Under the pieces are notes generated by a model. It was not told the DNA's origin, did not search any database, and saw only the letters and a list, made by a program, of their open reading frames with translations. DNA of 64,000 nt from the NCBI RefSeq assembly GCF_003660445.1, contig NZ_QZVQ01000008.1:62001-126000 (forward strand). Reading direction: 5' to 3'. This document shows positions 17,942-27,490 of this stretch, one piece after another. The position numbers and the translations under genes are program-made. Numbering within the stretch: the first letter of the stretch is position 1; every line of letters begins with the position of its first letter. This stretch comes from Croceibacterium ferulae. Lineage in GTDB: Bacteria > Pseudomonadota > Alphaproteobacteria > Sphingomonadales > Sphingomonadaceae.

Positions 17942-19038
17942 GTTTCCGCTCCGGCAGGATGGTGGCGTCGGTAGGCGGCTTCGACGGCGTCGAGCACCGT
18001 GTCCGCCGGCGTCAGGTCGAGCAGGCCGGCGCGCAGCAGGGCCGATGCCTCGGTCTGGAAAGCGATGGCGCCATTGTGGCGGGGCCGCAGCGATGCGGCC
18101 TCCAGCGTGGCGCGGGTGGCGGAGTAGAAGCCGTTGGCGGCGCTATCCACCGCCGGATCGGTCCAGGCCGAGCGGAAGGAGGGCTGCCCCTGATGCTGCG
18201 GGATGAAGCCGCACTGCGCCGCATCCGACATCAGCCAGCGCAGGTGGTCCAGCAGCTCCGGCGTGACCTCCGCCCGGCGCGACACGGCGATGCCGGTGCC
18301 GCCCAGGGTGGAGCCGATCCGCCCGCCGGGCCCGCGCGGCGCATCGGCGTAGCGCACGGTGCCGGCGGCGGAATAGTTCACATAGCCATAGATCAGCGGG
18401 CACAAGGCCGGCCCGTCGCCCGCTTCCATCTCCTCCAGCATGGCGATCGGGTTCATCGTCACGCCGGCGCGCGTGGCGTCAGCGGTCAGCCGCGCCATGA
18501 TCGCATAGGCTTCTCGGGCAACATCGCGGTCCATGAAGCTCTCGGCCGGCCGTGCTTCGGCGCCGAGCGCCCCGGCAACCGACTGGAAGCTGAGCGCGGC
18601 ATGGGGGCCGGCAAGCGAGAGCGCCACCGGCACCCGTCCGGCCAGCGCGATCACCGCGTCCCAGCTGTCCGGCGTTTCGGCGAGGTCGCGGTGGCAGGCC
18701 ATCACCTGCGTCGCCGCGTCCAGCGGGAGTGCCCAGTGCATGCCGGCGTAGCGGTAGCTGGCGAAGGACGGCCCGATCGTCGCCGCGCGCCAGCCAGCGA
18801 GTTCGTCAGCCGCGAACAGCTCCTCCAGCGGGATCAGGCACTCGGCCGCAACCGCTTCGCCCACATGCGGATGGTCCAGCACGACGAGATCGTACAGCGC
18901 GCATTGCTCCGCGATCGGGCGGGACTCGAAACCTTCCAGCGGATGCTTGTCCCAGTGGATCAGTTCCCCACCCGAAGCAGCCAGCGCCGCATAGCCGCGC
19001 GGGTGATCCCAGGTGAGGCCGTGATAGCGGGCGGTCAT
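17938..19038 (-). CDS. Solute-binding-protein-fold protein lacking a signal peptide (function unknown)
   Basis: A 366-residue protein resembling extracellular solute-binding proteins of sugar ABC transporters (MalE-like two-lobe fold). The N-terminus (MTARYHGLTWDHPRGYAAL) begins straight with the first domain and has no signal peptide, and no ABC permease or ATPase gene is nearby. Overlaps of four bases on both sides (CoA-transferase upstream, crotonase downstream) imply synthesis with CoA enzymes in the cytoplasm. It may be a soluble sensor, a chaperone for a CoA thioester or a repurposed enzyme. The fold call is by general look and family style; no function can be read. Confidence 0.65.
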   Translation of the reverse strand: MTARYHGLTWDHPRGYAALAASGGELIHWDKHPLEGFESRPIAEQCALYDLVVLDHPHVGEAVAAECLIPLEELFAADELAGWRAATIGPSFASYRYAGMHWALPLDAATQVMACHRDLAETPDSWDAVIALAGRVPVALSLAGPHAALSFQSVAGALGAEARPAESFMDRDVAREAYAIMARLTADATRAGVTMNPIAMLEEMEAGDGPALCPLIYGYVNYSAAGTVRYADAPRGPGGRIGSTLGGTGIAVSRRAEVTPELLDHLRWLMSDAAQCGFIPQHQGQPSFRSAWTDPAVDSAANGFYSATRATLEAASLRPRHNGAIAFQTEASALLRAGLLDLTPADTVLDAVEAAYRRHHPAGAET

Positions 19039-20225
19039 GCGTGCTGCCGCACCACACCGGACTCGATAAGCTGCGTTATCGCTTCGTCGTCCAGTCCCAG
19101 TTCCGACAGCACCGCATGGCTGTGCTCGCCCACCAGCGGCGCGCCGCGGGTGATGGCGGACGGCGTCCTGGAGAAGCGGATGGGGAAGCCCGGCGTCTTC
19201 ACCCGGCCTTCGGTCGGATGGTCATACTCCACGAAGGTGCCGTTATGTTTGATCTGCGGATCGTCGACCAGGTCAGCATAGCCATAGACCGGCCCGGCCC
19301 AGATGTCCGCCGCGCGGAAGGCGGCGAGCCACTCGGCGCTGGTCTTCGCCGTCAGCCGCTCCCTGATCCGGCCGAAAATCGCGTCACGCTGGGTCCAGCC
19401 ATCGCGCTCCTCGTCCAGCGTGGCGAAGAACGGATCGTCCAGCACCTCGCCCAGCTTCACCAGCTTGGCCATCGCCAGCGTGATAAAGCCGTCGCTGGTC
19501 GCGAACACGCCATAGGGTGCGCGGATATAGGAGTGGGCATGCGCCTCCGCCGAGCGGGTCTGCGGCTTGTTGCCGACGGTGAACACCGACAGCTCCTGCA
19601 TCTGCAGCGTGGTGATCGCGTCCAGCATGTTGACCTGCACCAGCTGCCCTTCGCCCGTGCGTTCGCGGTGGAACAGCGCAGCCAGCGCGCCTTCGAAGGC
19701 GGAATAGGCGGTGACGGCATCGACCAGATACTGCCCGGCAGGGGCAGGGGGCTGCCCCTCCGCGCCCGCCGACAGCATCGCGCCGGACATGCCCTGCAGC
19801 AGCAGGTCCTGCCCGGGATAAAGACGGTACGGCCCGTCCTCGCCATAGCCCGACATGGAGACGTAGATCAGCCGCGGATTGATCGCCGACAGGGTGGCGT
19901 AATCGACGCCCAGCCGCTCGGCCACGCCGGGGCGGTAGTTCTGCAGGAACACGTCGGCGGTCTTCACCATCTCCAGCAGCAGCGCCTTGCCCTCCGGCGC
20001 CTTCAGGTCGACTGCCAGCGAGCGCTTGTTGCGGTTGAGCGACAGAAAGGAGACGTTGATCTTGTTGCCGGTCGCCCCGCCGGCGGAGGCATGGCGCTGC
20101 CATTCGCCGGAGGTCGGCTCCACCTTCACGACGTCCGCCCCCATGTCGCCCAGCCGCTGCGCCGCCAGCGGCCCGGCCATGGCGATGGAGCAGTCGAGCA
20201 CGCGGATACCATTGAGAATTGTCAT
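19035..20225 (-). CDS. CaiB/BaiF family (class III) CoA-transferase
   Basis: A 396-residue formyl-CoA-transferase/CaiB-type protein. The N-terminal GIRVLDCSIAMAGPLAAQRLGDMGADVVKVE block and a GYGEDGPYR segment followed by the predicted catalytic Asp140 (PGQDLLLQ) are clear. Class III enzymes move CoA between carboxylic acids through an aspartyl-CoA anhydride. It begins 12 bases after the SDR and overlaps the SBP-fold gene by four. Together with the crotonase it points to CoA activation of a carboxylated sugar or its breakdown product. Substrate and CoA donor are unknown. Confidence 0.9.
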   Translation of the reverse strand: MTILNGIRVLDCSIAMAGPLAAQRLGDMGADVVKVEPTSGEWQRHASAGGATGNKINVSFLSLNRNKRSLAVDLKAPEGKALLLEMVKTADVFLQNYRPGVAERLGVDYATLSAINPRLIYVSMSGYGEDGPYRLYPGQDLLLQGMSGAMLSAGAEGQPPAPAGQYLVDAVTAYSAFEGALAALFHRERTGEGQLVQVNMLDAITTLQMQELSVFTVGNKPQTRSAEAHAHSYIRAPYGVFATSDGFITLAMAKLVKLGEVLDDPFFATLDEERDGWTQRDAIFGRIRERLTAKTSAEWLAAFRAADIWAGPVYGYADLVDDPQIKHNGTFVEYDHPTEGRVKTPGFPIRFSRTPSAITRGAPLVGEHSHAVLSELGLDDEAITQLIESGVVRQHA

Positions 20226-20237
20226 GCAATCAGGTCC

Positions 20238-20984
20238 TCAGGCCATGACCCAGCCGCCGTTCACGTGCAGCGTCTGACCGGTGATGAAGCTAGCCTCGTC
20301 GGCAGCGAAGAAGGCGATGGCGGCGGCGATGTCGTCTGCCGTGCCGCGGCGCTTGATCGCCTGCGCGTCGAGCACCATTCGGTTGTAGCCTGCCGGATCG
20401 GGATGGATCTTCTCGGCGTCGGTCGGGAAGGCGCCCGGCGCGATGGCGTTCACGGTGATGCCATACGGGCCGAACTCGCGCGCCCAGGCGCGGGTCAGGC
20501 CGATCAGCGCGCCCTTGGAGGCGACATAGGGCGACAGGTTGGCCCAGCAGCCGGAAATGGTGATGCTGGAAATGTTGATGATCCGGCCCCAGCCGCGTTC
20601 GCGCATGCCGGGCAGCGCAGCCTGCACCGCGACGATGCCGGCATCGACATTCACGCGCTGGACCAGCTGGTGATCCTCGATCGTGAACTCCTCGAACGGT
20701 TTCGACGGGTAGATCGCGGCGTTGTTGATGACCACGTCGAACCGGCCGACATCGCCCAGCAGCCGGTCGAGCTCGGCGCGGAAGCCGGCGAGATCGGACA
20801 GGTCGGCGGTGGACACCAGCAGCCGGCCGTCGCCAGCACTGGCAGCCGCGGCTTCGAGCTGGGCGATCTTGGCGGCGTCATTGTCGATGGCGACCACGGT
20901 GGCACCGCGGCGCAGCAGCAGGACGGTCGTCTCCAGCCCCAACCCGCCGGCGGCCCCGGTGTAGAGAACGGTGCGGCCGTTCAC
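20238..20984 (-). CDS. SDR family NAD-dependent sugar dehydrogenase candidate
   Basis: A 248-residue classical SDR with TGAAGGLG (9-16), NNAA (87-90), and catalytic Tyr153/Lys157 (YVASK). Asp34 after the second strand suggests NAD+ preference. The GTG start makes a GTGA overlap with the DUF4432 epimerase gene, so the two probably act in sequence: epimerase opens or interconverts anomers and the SDR oxidises the sugar. It is not closely alike to the SDR at 2845-3573. The sugar is not identified. Confidence 0.82.
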   Translation of the reverse strand: MNGRTVLYTGAAGGLGLETTVLLLRRGATVVAIDNDAAKIAQLEAAAASAGDGRLLVSTADLSDLAGFRAELDRLLGDVGRFDVVINNAAIYPSKPFEEFTIEDHQLVQRVNVDAGIVAVQAALPGMRERGWGRIINISSITISGCWANLSPYVASKGALIGLTRAWAREFGPYGITVNAIAPGAFPTDAEKIHPDPAGYNRMVLDAQAIKRRGTADDIAAAIAFFAADEASFITGQTLHVNGGWVMA

Positions 20985-22162
20985 GAGGCGTGCCCGGCGA
21001 TGTCGGGGAAATCGCCGGTCGGCTGCGGATAATCCTCGTCCGGCTGGCGCTGCACCGCCTCGATCCGCGCGACCGCATCGGTCACGGCGGCGCCGTTCGG
21101 CAGGATGCGCAGCACCGTGTCATATTGCCGCTCCTCGCCATGCTCCAGCCAGATCAGCTCGCCCCGTTCGCGCGCGAATTCCTTGCCCAGGACGTGGTTG
21201 GTGGAAGGCTCGATCCCCATCGCGTAATGGCCGGCGTGGAAGTTCTGCCACTGGTACATGGCGGGGAACTGGCTCTTCAGCGTCTCGACCTCGAAGCCGA
21301 AGCCGATCGCCTCGTTGACCAGCGCCACATTGACGCGCCCTTGCGCATCGGCGGCCATGTCATGCTGCCACACCTGTTCGTGGAAGTTGCGGATCGGCGC
21401 GGGCGCGGTGCGATAGCCGACGCCCTGGCCCTGGTAGTCATCAGCATGCGCCGCCCACAGCACCTTGCGGATCGGCGCGACATAACGCGCGCCCTCGGCC
21501 AGCACCGGATGCCCGACATTGATGTGGTAGCAGTACATGTGCGGCGTGCGGTAGAAACCGTGATTGACCACCCGGTCGTGCAGCCGGATTGCGTCGCCAC
21601 CGACATCGGCCTCGATCCGGCGGATGAGGTGCAGGTCTTCCCCGAACACGGTCGATTGCTGCACGACGCCTTCGGCCCACAGCACGCAAGTGTCACCGTC
21701 CCAGTGCTCGCCATAGCCGGTCAGCCGGGCGGGGACCGTGCCGATGCGGCCGTGCAGGGAGGAGGATACCTTCTGCCGCGGGCCGTAATGGTAATGGCCC
21801 GCGGGGTCGTCATGCATGAACAGCGTGTGGTCCAGCCCGCAGGTGATGTTCAGCCCGGACATGGACCGGAACCAGCCGAGCCCGCCTTCGCCCTCGTAAT
21901 CGTGCAGCGACGGATGGCGGAAGCCTGAAGGCGAGTGCCAGCCCACGCTGCGCCCGGCATGCTCGCATTCGGCGATGTCCATTGCCCGGTCGACCAGCAC
22001 GGTGAAGCGCAGCCCGGTGCCGGTGCGGAACTCCAGCAGGCGATTGCCGCGCTCCACCCCGTCGCCCAGGGTCGACAGGCGCACGCCGGCGAACTGCGAC
22101 AGGCTCCCCGTCCGCTCCGCCAGTGCCCGCCGGGTCATCGTCTCGCCGAACAGCGTAACCAC
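20981..22162 (-). CDS. DUF4432 aldose 1-epimerase-like protein
   Basis: About 393 residues of the DUF4432 group within the galactose-mutarotase-like beta-sandwich superfamily. His and Glu residues of the likely active site occur in YCYHINVGHP and near QWQNFHAGHYAMGIEP. I chose GTG 22162, six bases after GGGAG; no ATG is in frame until 22138, and the much longer open frame upstream runs through the alpha-L-rhamnosidase gene. It heads a translationally coupled operon with the SDR, CoA-transferase, SBP-fold and crotonase genes. A candidate operator lies just upstream. Confidence 0.78.
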   Translation of the reverse strand: MVTLFGETMTRRALAERTGSLSQFAGVRLSTLGDGVERGNRLLEFRTGTGLRFTVLVDRAMDIAECEHAGRSVGWHSPSGFRHPSLHDYEGEGGLGWFRSMSGLNITCGLDHTLFMHDDPAGHYHYGPRQKVSSSLHGRIGTVPARLTGYGEHWDGDTCVLWAEGVVQQSTVFGEDLHLIRRIEADVGGDAIRLHDRVVNHGFYRTPHMYCYHINVGHPVLAEGARYVAPIRKVLWAAHADDYQGQGVGYRTAPAPIRNFHEQVWQHDMAADAQGRVNVALVNEAIGFGFEVETLKSQFPAMYQWQNFHAGHYAMGIEPSTNHVLGKEFARERGELIWLEHGEERQYDTVLRILPNGAAVTDAVARIEAVQRQPDEDYPQPTGDFPDIAGHAS

Positions 22163-22179
22163 CACTCTCTCCCATGTGT

Positions 22180-22195
22180 CATAAGACGTATGATG
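22180..22195. promoter_or_regulatory. Candidate operator upstream of the DUF4432 operon
   Basis: CATAAGACGTATGATG, with an ACGT centre and CAT/ATG ends, is the best inverted repeat of the shared motif. It lies 18 bases before the DUF4432 start and after the alpha-L-rhamnosidase stop, so the downstream genes probably have their own promoter. Confidence 0.65.
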
Positions 22196-22218
22196 ATCAG
22201 CAAGCTGGCAAGAGGGCG

Positions 22219-25200
22219 TCAATCGCGCAGGGTGAAGCGGTACTCTCCCGATGGCACGGAGACACGATGGGACGGCAGCTCCTGCTCGCCCTCGATCCAG
22301 ATGCCCCGATCCGGCAGCTCGATCTCGGCCACGCAGTTGGGCGGCACGGTGAGGGACAGGGCGGTCAGCCCCTCGGCATTGCCTTCGGTGCGGGTCGCGA
22401 TCAGGCCCATGGCAGAGGCGTATTGCGCGTTCACCGGCCCGACCTGCGGCAGCCACAAGGGCTGCACCGCGATCCGGCGGAAGCCCGGCGCCGCCGGGGC
22501 GATCCCGGCGAGGCGACGGTAGAAGAAGCCAACCACCGCGCCGAAGGCATAATGGTTGTAGCTGTTCATCGCGAGGTCGCCGGTGTCGCCGTTCCACCGT
22601 TCCCACATGGTCGTGGCCCCTTGTGCGACCATGTAGCCCCAGCTGGGGTAGCCGGTCTGCAGCAGCAGTCCGCTGACCTCCTCCAGCAGCCAAGCATCGG
22701 CCAGCACGTCCAGGATGTAGGGCGTGCCCAGGAAGCCGGTCGACAGCTTCATTCCGCGCGCGCGGATGTCGGCCGCCAGCACATCAGCGGCGGCGGCGCG
22801 TTGCTCGGGCGGGACCAGGCCCATGTGCAGGGCCAGCACCTGGCTGGTCTGGCTGCCATTGCCGGCGGTGCCGTCGCCGCGCAGATATTCGGCGGCGAAG
22901 GCCTGCCCGATGCCGGTGCGCAGCCGGGCGTAATGGGCGGCCTCGCTGGTGCGGCCGGTGGCGGTGGCCATTGTCGCCATCAGTTCGGCGCACCATGCCC
23001 AGTAGGCGGTGGCGCACAGGCCGCGCGGCGTCGTCTCGTCATCCGGCCTGATCGCATCGACCGACAGCCAGTCGCCCAGGTCCAGCCCGCGCTGATGCCG
23101 CCAGATGCCGTCAGGATTGTGGCCGGCGACATGGTCCATCCACGCCTCCATCGCCGCCCAGTTCTCGTCGATGACGGAGGTGTCGCCATAGCGTTGCCAC
23201 AGCTGCCACGGCAGGATCACGCCCGCCTCGCTCCAGCCGGCGGTGACCACGTCGGGGTAGGATTGCGGCTGCGGCACGACGATGGGGTATCCGCCATCAG
23301 GGCGCTGCGCGGCGCGCGCCTCCACCAGGAAACGGCGCAGGAACGGGCCGACCTCCATGTTGAAGGCGGCGGCATCGGCGAACACCTGGATGTCGCCCAT
23401 CCAGCCCATCCGCTCGTCCCGCTGCGGGCAGTCGGTGGGCACGGCGAAGAAGTTGGACTTCTGGCTCCACATGGCATTGCGCCAGATGTTCTGCAGCAGC
23501 GGGGCCTGCGGGAAGTCTAGCGCACCGGTGACGCGGCAATCATTGTGGACCACCACGCCGACCACGTCCTCGATACCGGGCGTGCCGGGATAGCCCTCGA
23601 TCTCGACATAACGGAAGCCGTGATAGGTGAAGCGTGGCTCGAGCGTTTCGGCGGCGCCGGTGCCGGCGAGCGTGAAGCGGTCGGTCGCGCGCGCCAGCCG
23701 CAGATTGGCGAGGTCGGCGGTGCCATCGGCATGCAGCAGTTCGGCGAAGCGGGCGGTGATGGTGGTGCCCGCCGGCCCTTGCGCACTGATGCGGACCCAG
23801 CCGGAGAAGTTCTGCCCGAAGTCGAACACGAAGCGGCCCGGTGCCGGCTCGCTGATGGCCAGCGCACGCCGTTCCTCCACCGGGCGCAGCGGCGGGGAGG
23901 TGAGCGGGAGCAGCGGCACGCCGGGATCGGTGCCGAGCTTTGCCGGGCCCCAGTCGCGTGATTGCCGGCGCGCATCGGCCGTCTCGCCATCATAGATCTC
24001 GGAGCTCAGGATATGCGACGGCGCGATCCGCCAGTCGGGTCCTGTGGCGATCCATTCCTGCGAGCTGTCCGCATAGTCGAGCCGCAGCTGGGCGCGGAAC
24101 CGGCGGGGTGCGGGGCCGAAGGCGTAGCGTTCGATGCGCCAGCCGAACGGGCTGGCATACCAGCCATCGCCCACCAGCACGTCGATCGTATTGCCGCTCG
24201 CCGCGATCAGGGCGGTCACGTCATGGGTCTGGTAGAAGATGTGCCGGTCCGCGACGCTGATCTCCGGCGACAGCACCGCATCGGACACGCGCCGCCCATT
24301 GATGGATGCGTCATAGGCGCCCAGCGCGGTGGCATAGAGGCGTGCGGCCACGACTTGCCCGCGGGCATCGAAGCGGCCTTGCAGGTGCATCACCGGTTCG
24401 GACGGGCGCGGGTCGTTATGCGTGTTCGCGCCGCTGGGCACGGCGGCGGACCAGCCACGCGCGTCGAAACCGGGTGCCTGCCAGCCGGAGGGAGGATCGG
24501 CCCGCACGCGCCATTCGGGTCCGCTAACGATGCGATCCACGCGGCCGTCCCGCCGGTGCAGGCGGATCAGCGCAGCAAAGGCGCCGCCATCGACCGGGAA
24601 GAAGCCCGTCACATCGGCCTGCACCAGTACGCCGATGGTCCGCGGCACGGGGGCGGCCGGCACGGCGACCGGGCTCAGCGTTCCCCAGAAAGGCAGCGGC
24701 GTGTCGTAGTCCCACGGCTGGTCCAGCGCCGCCGGTACGCCATCGATCCACGCGCCGCGCAGATGGTCCTTGCCCGATACCAGCACCTCCACCCGGATCA
24801 CATCATCGGACGGGTCCAGGTCGAGGCGGAAGGCATGCGGGCGGGGATCGAGCGCGGTGTCGCTCCAGACCCAGGCCAGCCCGGCGGCGCGTTCGGCGGC
24901 GGCGGTGGCGTCCTCCGCTTCCAGCCAGTCGCCGCGCCAGTCGCCGGTCTCCAGCAGCCCCGCCTCGAACCAGCTGGGGGCGGAGCGGGCGAGCAGGCCG
25001 CGATTGTCGGTCACCTCCACCGACCACCATACGCGCTGGGTGGAGGCGAGCGGCGGCCCCTCATAGCGGATGTCGAAGCACGCATCCGACTGCACGGTGC
25101 CGCTGTCCCACAGCAACGCGCCGTCCAGGTCCGGACTGGCGGCGGCCCGGATGCGGTAGTTGACCTGCGCCACGCCGCGCCCCTCGGCCTCGATCCGCCA

Positions 25201-25284
25201 GGACAGGCGCGGCTGGCGCATTTCGGTGCCCAGCAGTTCAACCGTCTGCTCGGCGCGCAGGTCGCTGACGGCCAAGGCGGTCAC
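22219..25284 (-). CDS. Alpha-L-rhamnosidase, glycoside hydrolase family 78
   Basis: A 1,021-residue multidomain enzyme: N-terminal immunoglobulin-like and carbohydrate-binding domains, a central (alpha/alpha)6 barrel and a C-terminal beta-sandwich. The family motif [13 protein letters not shown] carries the predicted acid Asp623, and TMWERW carries the base Glu895. It releases L-rhamnose from rhamnogalacturonan or rhamnosides by inversion. The GTG at 25284 forms a GTGA overlap with lldD; the longer frame to 25725 is shadow coding of lldD. No signal peptide is visible, so it probably acts on imported oligosaccharides in the cytoplasm, or is exported by another route. Confidence 0.92.
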   Translation of the reverse strand: MTALAVSDLRAEQTVELLGTEMRQPRLSWRIEAEGRGVAQVNYRIRAAASPDLDGALLWDSGTVQSDACFDIRYEGPPLASTQRVWWSVEVTDNRGLLARSAPSWFEAGLLETGDWRGDWLEAEDATAAAERAAGLAWVWSDTALDPRPHAFRLDLDPSDDVIRVEVLVSGKDHLRGAWIDGVPAALDQPWDYDTPLPFWGTLSPVAVPAAPVPRTIGVLVQADVTGFFPVDGGAFAALIRLHRRDGRVDRIVSGPEWRVRADPPSGWQAPGFDARGWSAAVPSGANTHNDPRPSEPVMHLQGRFDARGQVVAARLYATALGAYDASINGRRVSDAVLSPEISVADRHIFYQTHDVTALIAASGNTIDVLVGDGWYASPFGWRIERYAFGPAPRRFRAQLRLDYADSSQEWIATGPDWRIAPSHILSSEIYDGETADARRQSRDWGPAKLGTDPGVPLLPLTSPPLRPVEERRALAISEPAPGRFVFDFGQNFSGWVRISAQGPAGTTITARFAELLHADGTADLANLRLARATDRFTLAGTGAAETLEPRFTYHGFRYVEIEGYPGTPGIEDVVGVVVHNDCRVTGALDFPQAPLLQNIWRNAMWSQKSNFFAVPTDCPQRDERMGWMGDIQVFADAAAFNMEVGPFLRRFLVEARAAQRPDGGYPIVVPQPQSYPDVVTAGWSEAGVILPWQLWQRYGDTSVIDENWAAMEAWMDHVAGHNPDGIWRHQRGLDLGDWLSVDAIRPDDETTPRGLCATAYWAWCAELMATMATATGRTSEAAHYARLRTGIGQAFAAEYLRGDGTAGNGSQTSQVLALHMGLVPPEQRAAAADVLAADIRARGMKLSTGFLGTPYILDVLADAWLLEEVSGLLLQTGYPSWGYMVAQGATTMWERWNGDTGDLAMNSYNHYAFGAVVGFFYRRLAGIAPAAPGFRRIAVQPLWLPQVGPVNAQYASAMGLIATRTEGNAEGLTALSLTVPPNCVAEIELPDRGIWIEGEQELPSHRVSVPSGEYRFTLRD

Positions 25285-26420
25285 GGCTGCCCTCCATCCA
25301 GGATCGAACGGTCGATGGCGGCGATCCGGTTGACCCCGGTCAGCGTCATGGCGACGGTCATCTCGCGCGCGATCAGTTGCAGCAGCGTGGCGACGCCCGC
25401 CTCGCCCTGCGCCGCCAGTGCATAGAGCCATGCCCGGCCGAGCATCACGCCCTGCGCCCCGAGCGCCAGCATCCGCACCACGTCCAGCCCGCTGCGGACT
25501 CCGCCATCGGCCAGCACGGTCAGGCTGTCGCCCACCGCATCGGCAATGGCCGGCAGCGCGCGGGCGCTGGATCGCACGCCGTCCAGCTGCCGCCCGCCAT
25601 GATTGGACACCACGATCCCGTCGGCCCCGATGCGGGCGGCCTCGCGCGCATCCTCCGGGTGCAGGATGCCCTTGATGATCAGCGGCCCGTCCCATGCGGC
25701 GCGGATCCAGTCCAGGTCGCGCCACTGGATCGTCGGGTCGAAATTGGTGCCGAGCCAGCCCATGTAGTCGTTCAGCCCGCTATCCTTGCCCAGCACCGGC
25801 AGCAGATTGCCTAGGCTGTGCGGGCGGCCATGCAGGCCGACATTCCACGCCCAGTGCGGCTTGCCCATCGCCTGCAGGATGCGCCGCAGCGGGGCACGCG
25901 GGCCCGACATGCCGGAATGGGCATCGCGATAGCGCGCGCCGGGCACGGGCATGTCGACCGTGAACACCAGCGCCTTTGCGCCGGCCTCCTTCGCCCGCAC
26001 GATCAGGTCGCGCATGAACGCCCGGTCGCGGATGACGTAAAGCTGGAACCAGAACGGATCGGCCACCCGCGCCACCTCCTCGATCGGGCAGATCGACACG
26101 GTGGACAGGCAGGTGGGGATGTCGGCGGCGGCGGCGGCGCGCGCCGCCTGGATCTCCCCGCGCCGGGCGAACATGCCGCTGATCCCGACCGGCCCCAGGA
26201 CCACCGGCATCGCGATCTCGCGCCCGAACAGCGTGGTCCTGAGATCGATGGAGGCGACATCGCGCAGCACCCGCTGGGTCAGGCCGATGGCGCCCAGATC
26301 GCTGGCGTTGCGGCGCATCGTCTCCTCCGCATAGGCGCCGCCATCCGCATAATCGAACAGGAAGCGCGGCACGCGCCGGCGGGCGGCTTCGCGGAAGTCG
26401 GCGGCGGAGGAGATGATCAC
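25281..26420 (-). CDS. lldD: FMN-dependent L-lactate dehydrogenase
   Basis: A 379-residue alpha-hydroxyacid-oxidising flavoprotein very like E. coli LldD from the first residues (MIISSAADF) to near the end, with [20 protein letters not shown] in the middle. Active-site Lys250, His274 and Arg277 ([10 protein letters not shown]) are present. It oxidises L-lactate to pyruvate and passes electrons to quinone at the inner membrane. It lies 13 bases after the isomerase gene and overlaps the rhamnosidase by four. L-Lactate is the product of the 2,4-diketo-3-deoxy route for L-fucose or L-rhamnose, which explains its presence here. Confidence 0.92.
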   Translation of the reverse strand: MIISSAADFREAARRRVPRFLFDYADGGAYAEETMRRNASDLGAIGLTQRVLRDVASIDLRTTLFGREIAMPVVLGPVGISGMFARRGEIQAARAAAAADIPTCLSTVSICPIEEVARVADPFWFQLYVIRDRAFMRDLIVRAKEAGAKALVFTVDMPVPGARYRDAHSGMSGPRAPLRRILQAMGKPHWAWNVGLHGRPHSLGNLLPVLGKDSGLNDYMGWLGTNFDPTIQWRDLDWIRAAWDGPLIIKGILHPEDAREAARIGADGIVVSNHGGRQLDGVRSSARALPAIADAVGDSLTVLADGGVRSGLDVVRMLALGAQGVMLGRAWLYALAAQGEAGVATLLQLIAREMTVAMTLTGVNRIAAIDRSILDGGQP

Positions 26421-26433
26421 GGGTCGGTATGCC

Positions 26434-27414
26434 TCAGTAGGAGCTGAACAGCGCGGCGCGCGCCAGGTTCAGCGCGGTGACCGCGTCCTGCCGGTCCTGC
26501 GCCGCCTGCATCGCCTCGAAATCCAGCTTGTCCAGGGCGCGCTCGATCGTCTTGAGGAACCCGATCGCCGAATTGGCGGCGGCGACGGAGTCCTCGCGGA
26601 AGGGGAACTGGTCCAGCTGCCACACACCTTCCCAGTTGTTCTTGCGCAGCGTGTAGAAGAACTCGAACAGCTCGATCGGGTGGATGGAGCCGGCGATCAG
26701 GTCGTCGTCCCAGCCGCGGAGGTTGTCGTTCACGTCCATGCCGAACAGGCGGCCATGGTCGATCGCCAGCTGCGCCGCATCGGCCGGGCTTTCCCCGCCA
26801 TACAGCGAATGCCCGAAATCGAGCAGGATGCCGACATTGGGCAGGCCCATCTTCTCGATGCCCAGCAGCGTGCGCGCCACGCTGTCATAGCTCATATGCA
26901 CGCGCGGCTCGCGCGGCTTGTATTCGATGACGAATTTCAGGTCGGGGTTCTGCCCGGCGAGTTCCGCGACGCCCTCCACGCTGGCCTGCCACAGCTTGCG
27001 ATGATCGACCTGGAAGGGGTAGTCCCACCCATCCTGCCCCGGCCACAGCTTCACGTAATCGGCGCCGAAGCGCCGGACCACATCGGCCGCGTCGTTGCAC
27101 ATTGCGTTGGCCAGCCGGCGGATACCCGCATCGGGGTTGGTGAAGGCGCCCTTGGCGAACTGGCGGGTGTAGATTTCCGGCGTGATGCCGATGACGGACA
27201 GATTGTTGCGGGCCAGCGCCTGCTCGACCGCGTCCAGCGACAGGCTGGGATCGACGAAGGGGTAGTTGATGTCGACCATGGACAGATCGTCCACCTGGCC
27301 GGCCAGATCGATCATCTCCAGCAGCGGCCGCGCCTCGCCATAACCGTCCGTGGCGTAGCGATCCACATAGGTGGCGAAATGCCAGATGCCGGCGCCGTAG
27401 CGTTGCTTGCCCAT
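26434..27414 (-). CDS. Xylose-isomerase-like TIM-barrel protein, candidate D-apiose isomerase
   Basis: A 326-residue AP-endonuclease-2/xylose-isomerase-like barrel. Likely metal ligands are Glu164 (FVIEYKP), Asp199 and His202 ([10 protein letters not shown]) and an acidic residue near 268. I chose ATG 27414 over 27420 because GGGAGG then has a six-base spacing. It is divergent from a split transketolase and an FGGY kinase; isomerase, kinase and two-subunit transketolase are exactly the parts of the non-oxidative D-apiose pathway. Other aldoses (L-rhamnose, L-ribulose-type sugars) remain possible. It is the first gene of the minus-strand operon that includes lldD and the rhamnosidase. Confidence 0.7.
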   Translation of the reverse strand: MGKQRYGAGIWHFATYVDRYATDGYGEARPLLEMIDLAGQVDDLSMVDINYPFVDPSLSLDAVEQALARNNLSVIGITPEIYTRQFAKGAFTNPDAGIRRLANAMCNDAADVVRRFGADYVKLWPGQDGWDYPFQVDHRKLWQASVEGVAELAGQNPDLKFVIEYKPREPRVHMSYDSVARTLLGIEKMGLPNVGILLDFGHSLYGGESPADAAQLAIDHGRLFGMDVNDNLRGWDDDLIAGSIHPIELFEFFYTLRKNNWEGVWQLDQFPFREDSVAAANSAIGFLKTIERALDKLDFEAMQAAQDRQDAVTALNLARAALFSSY

Positions 27415-27457
27415 TGTCATCCTCCCGATTGCCTCACAGCCTCTTGCCCGGTAGGGT

Positions 27458-27470
27458 CATCATATGACAG
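27458..27470. promoter_or_regulatory. Candidate operator between isomerase and transketolase genes
   Basis: CATCATATGACAG lies between the divergent starts. Its complement contains ATATGATG, matching seven or eight of the ten motif positions. It overlaps an upstream in-frame ATG at 27464, which supports the later ATG at 27491 as the transketolase start. Confidence 0.5.
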
Positions 27471-27490
27471 ACAAGTTGAACCGGAACAAC

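Noticed and set aside
15725-21032. Long plus-strand open frames over 15725-17974, 17959-19281 and 19041-21032
   Set aside because: They run opposite well-supported minus-strand enzymes with intact catalytic motifs and show no family features.
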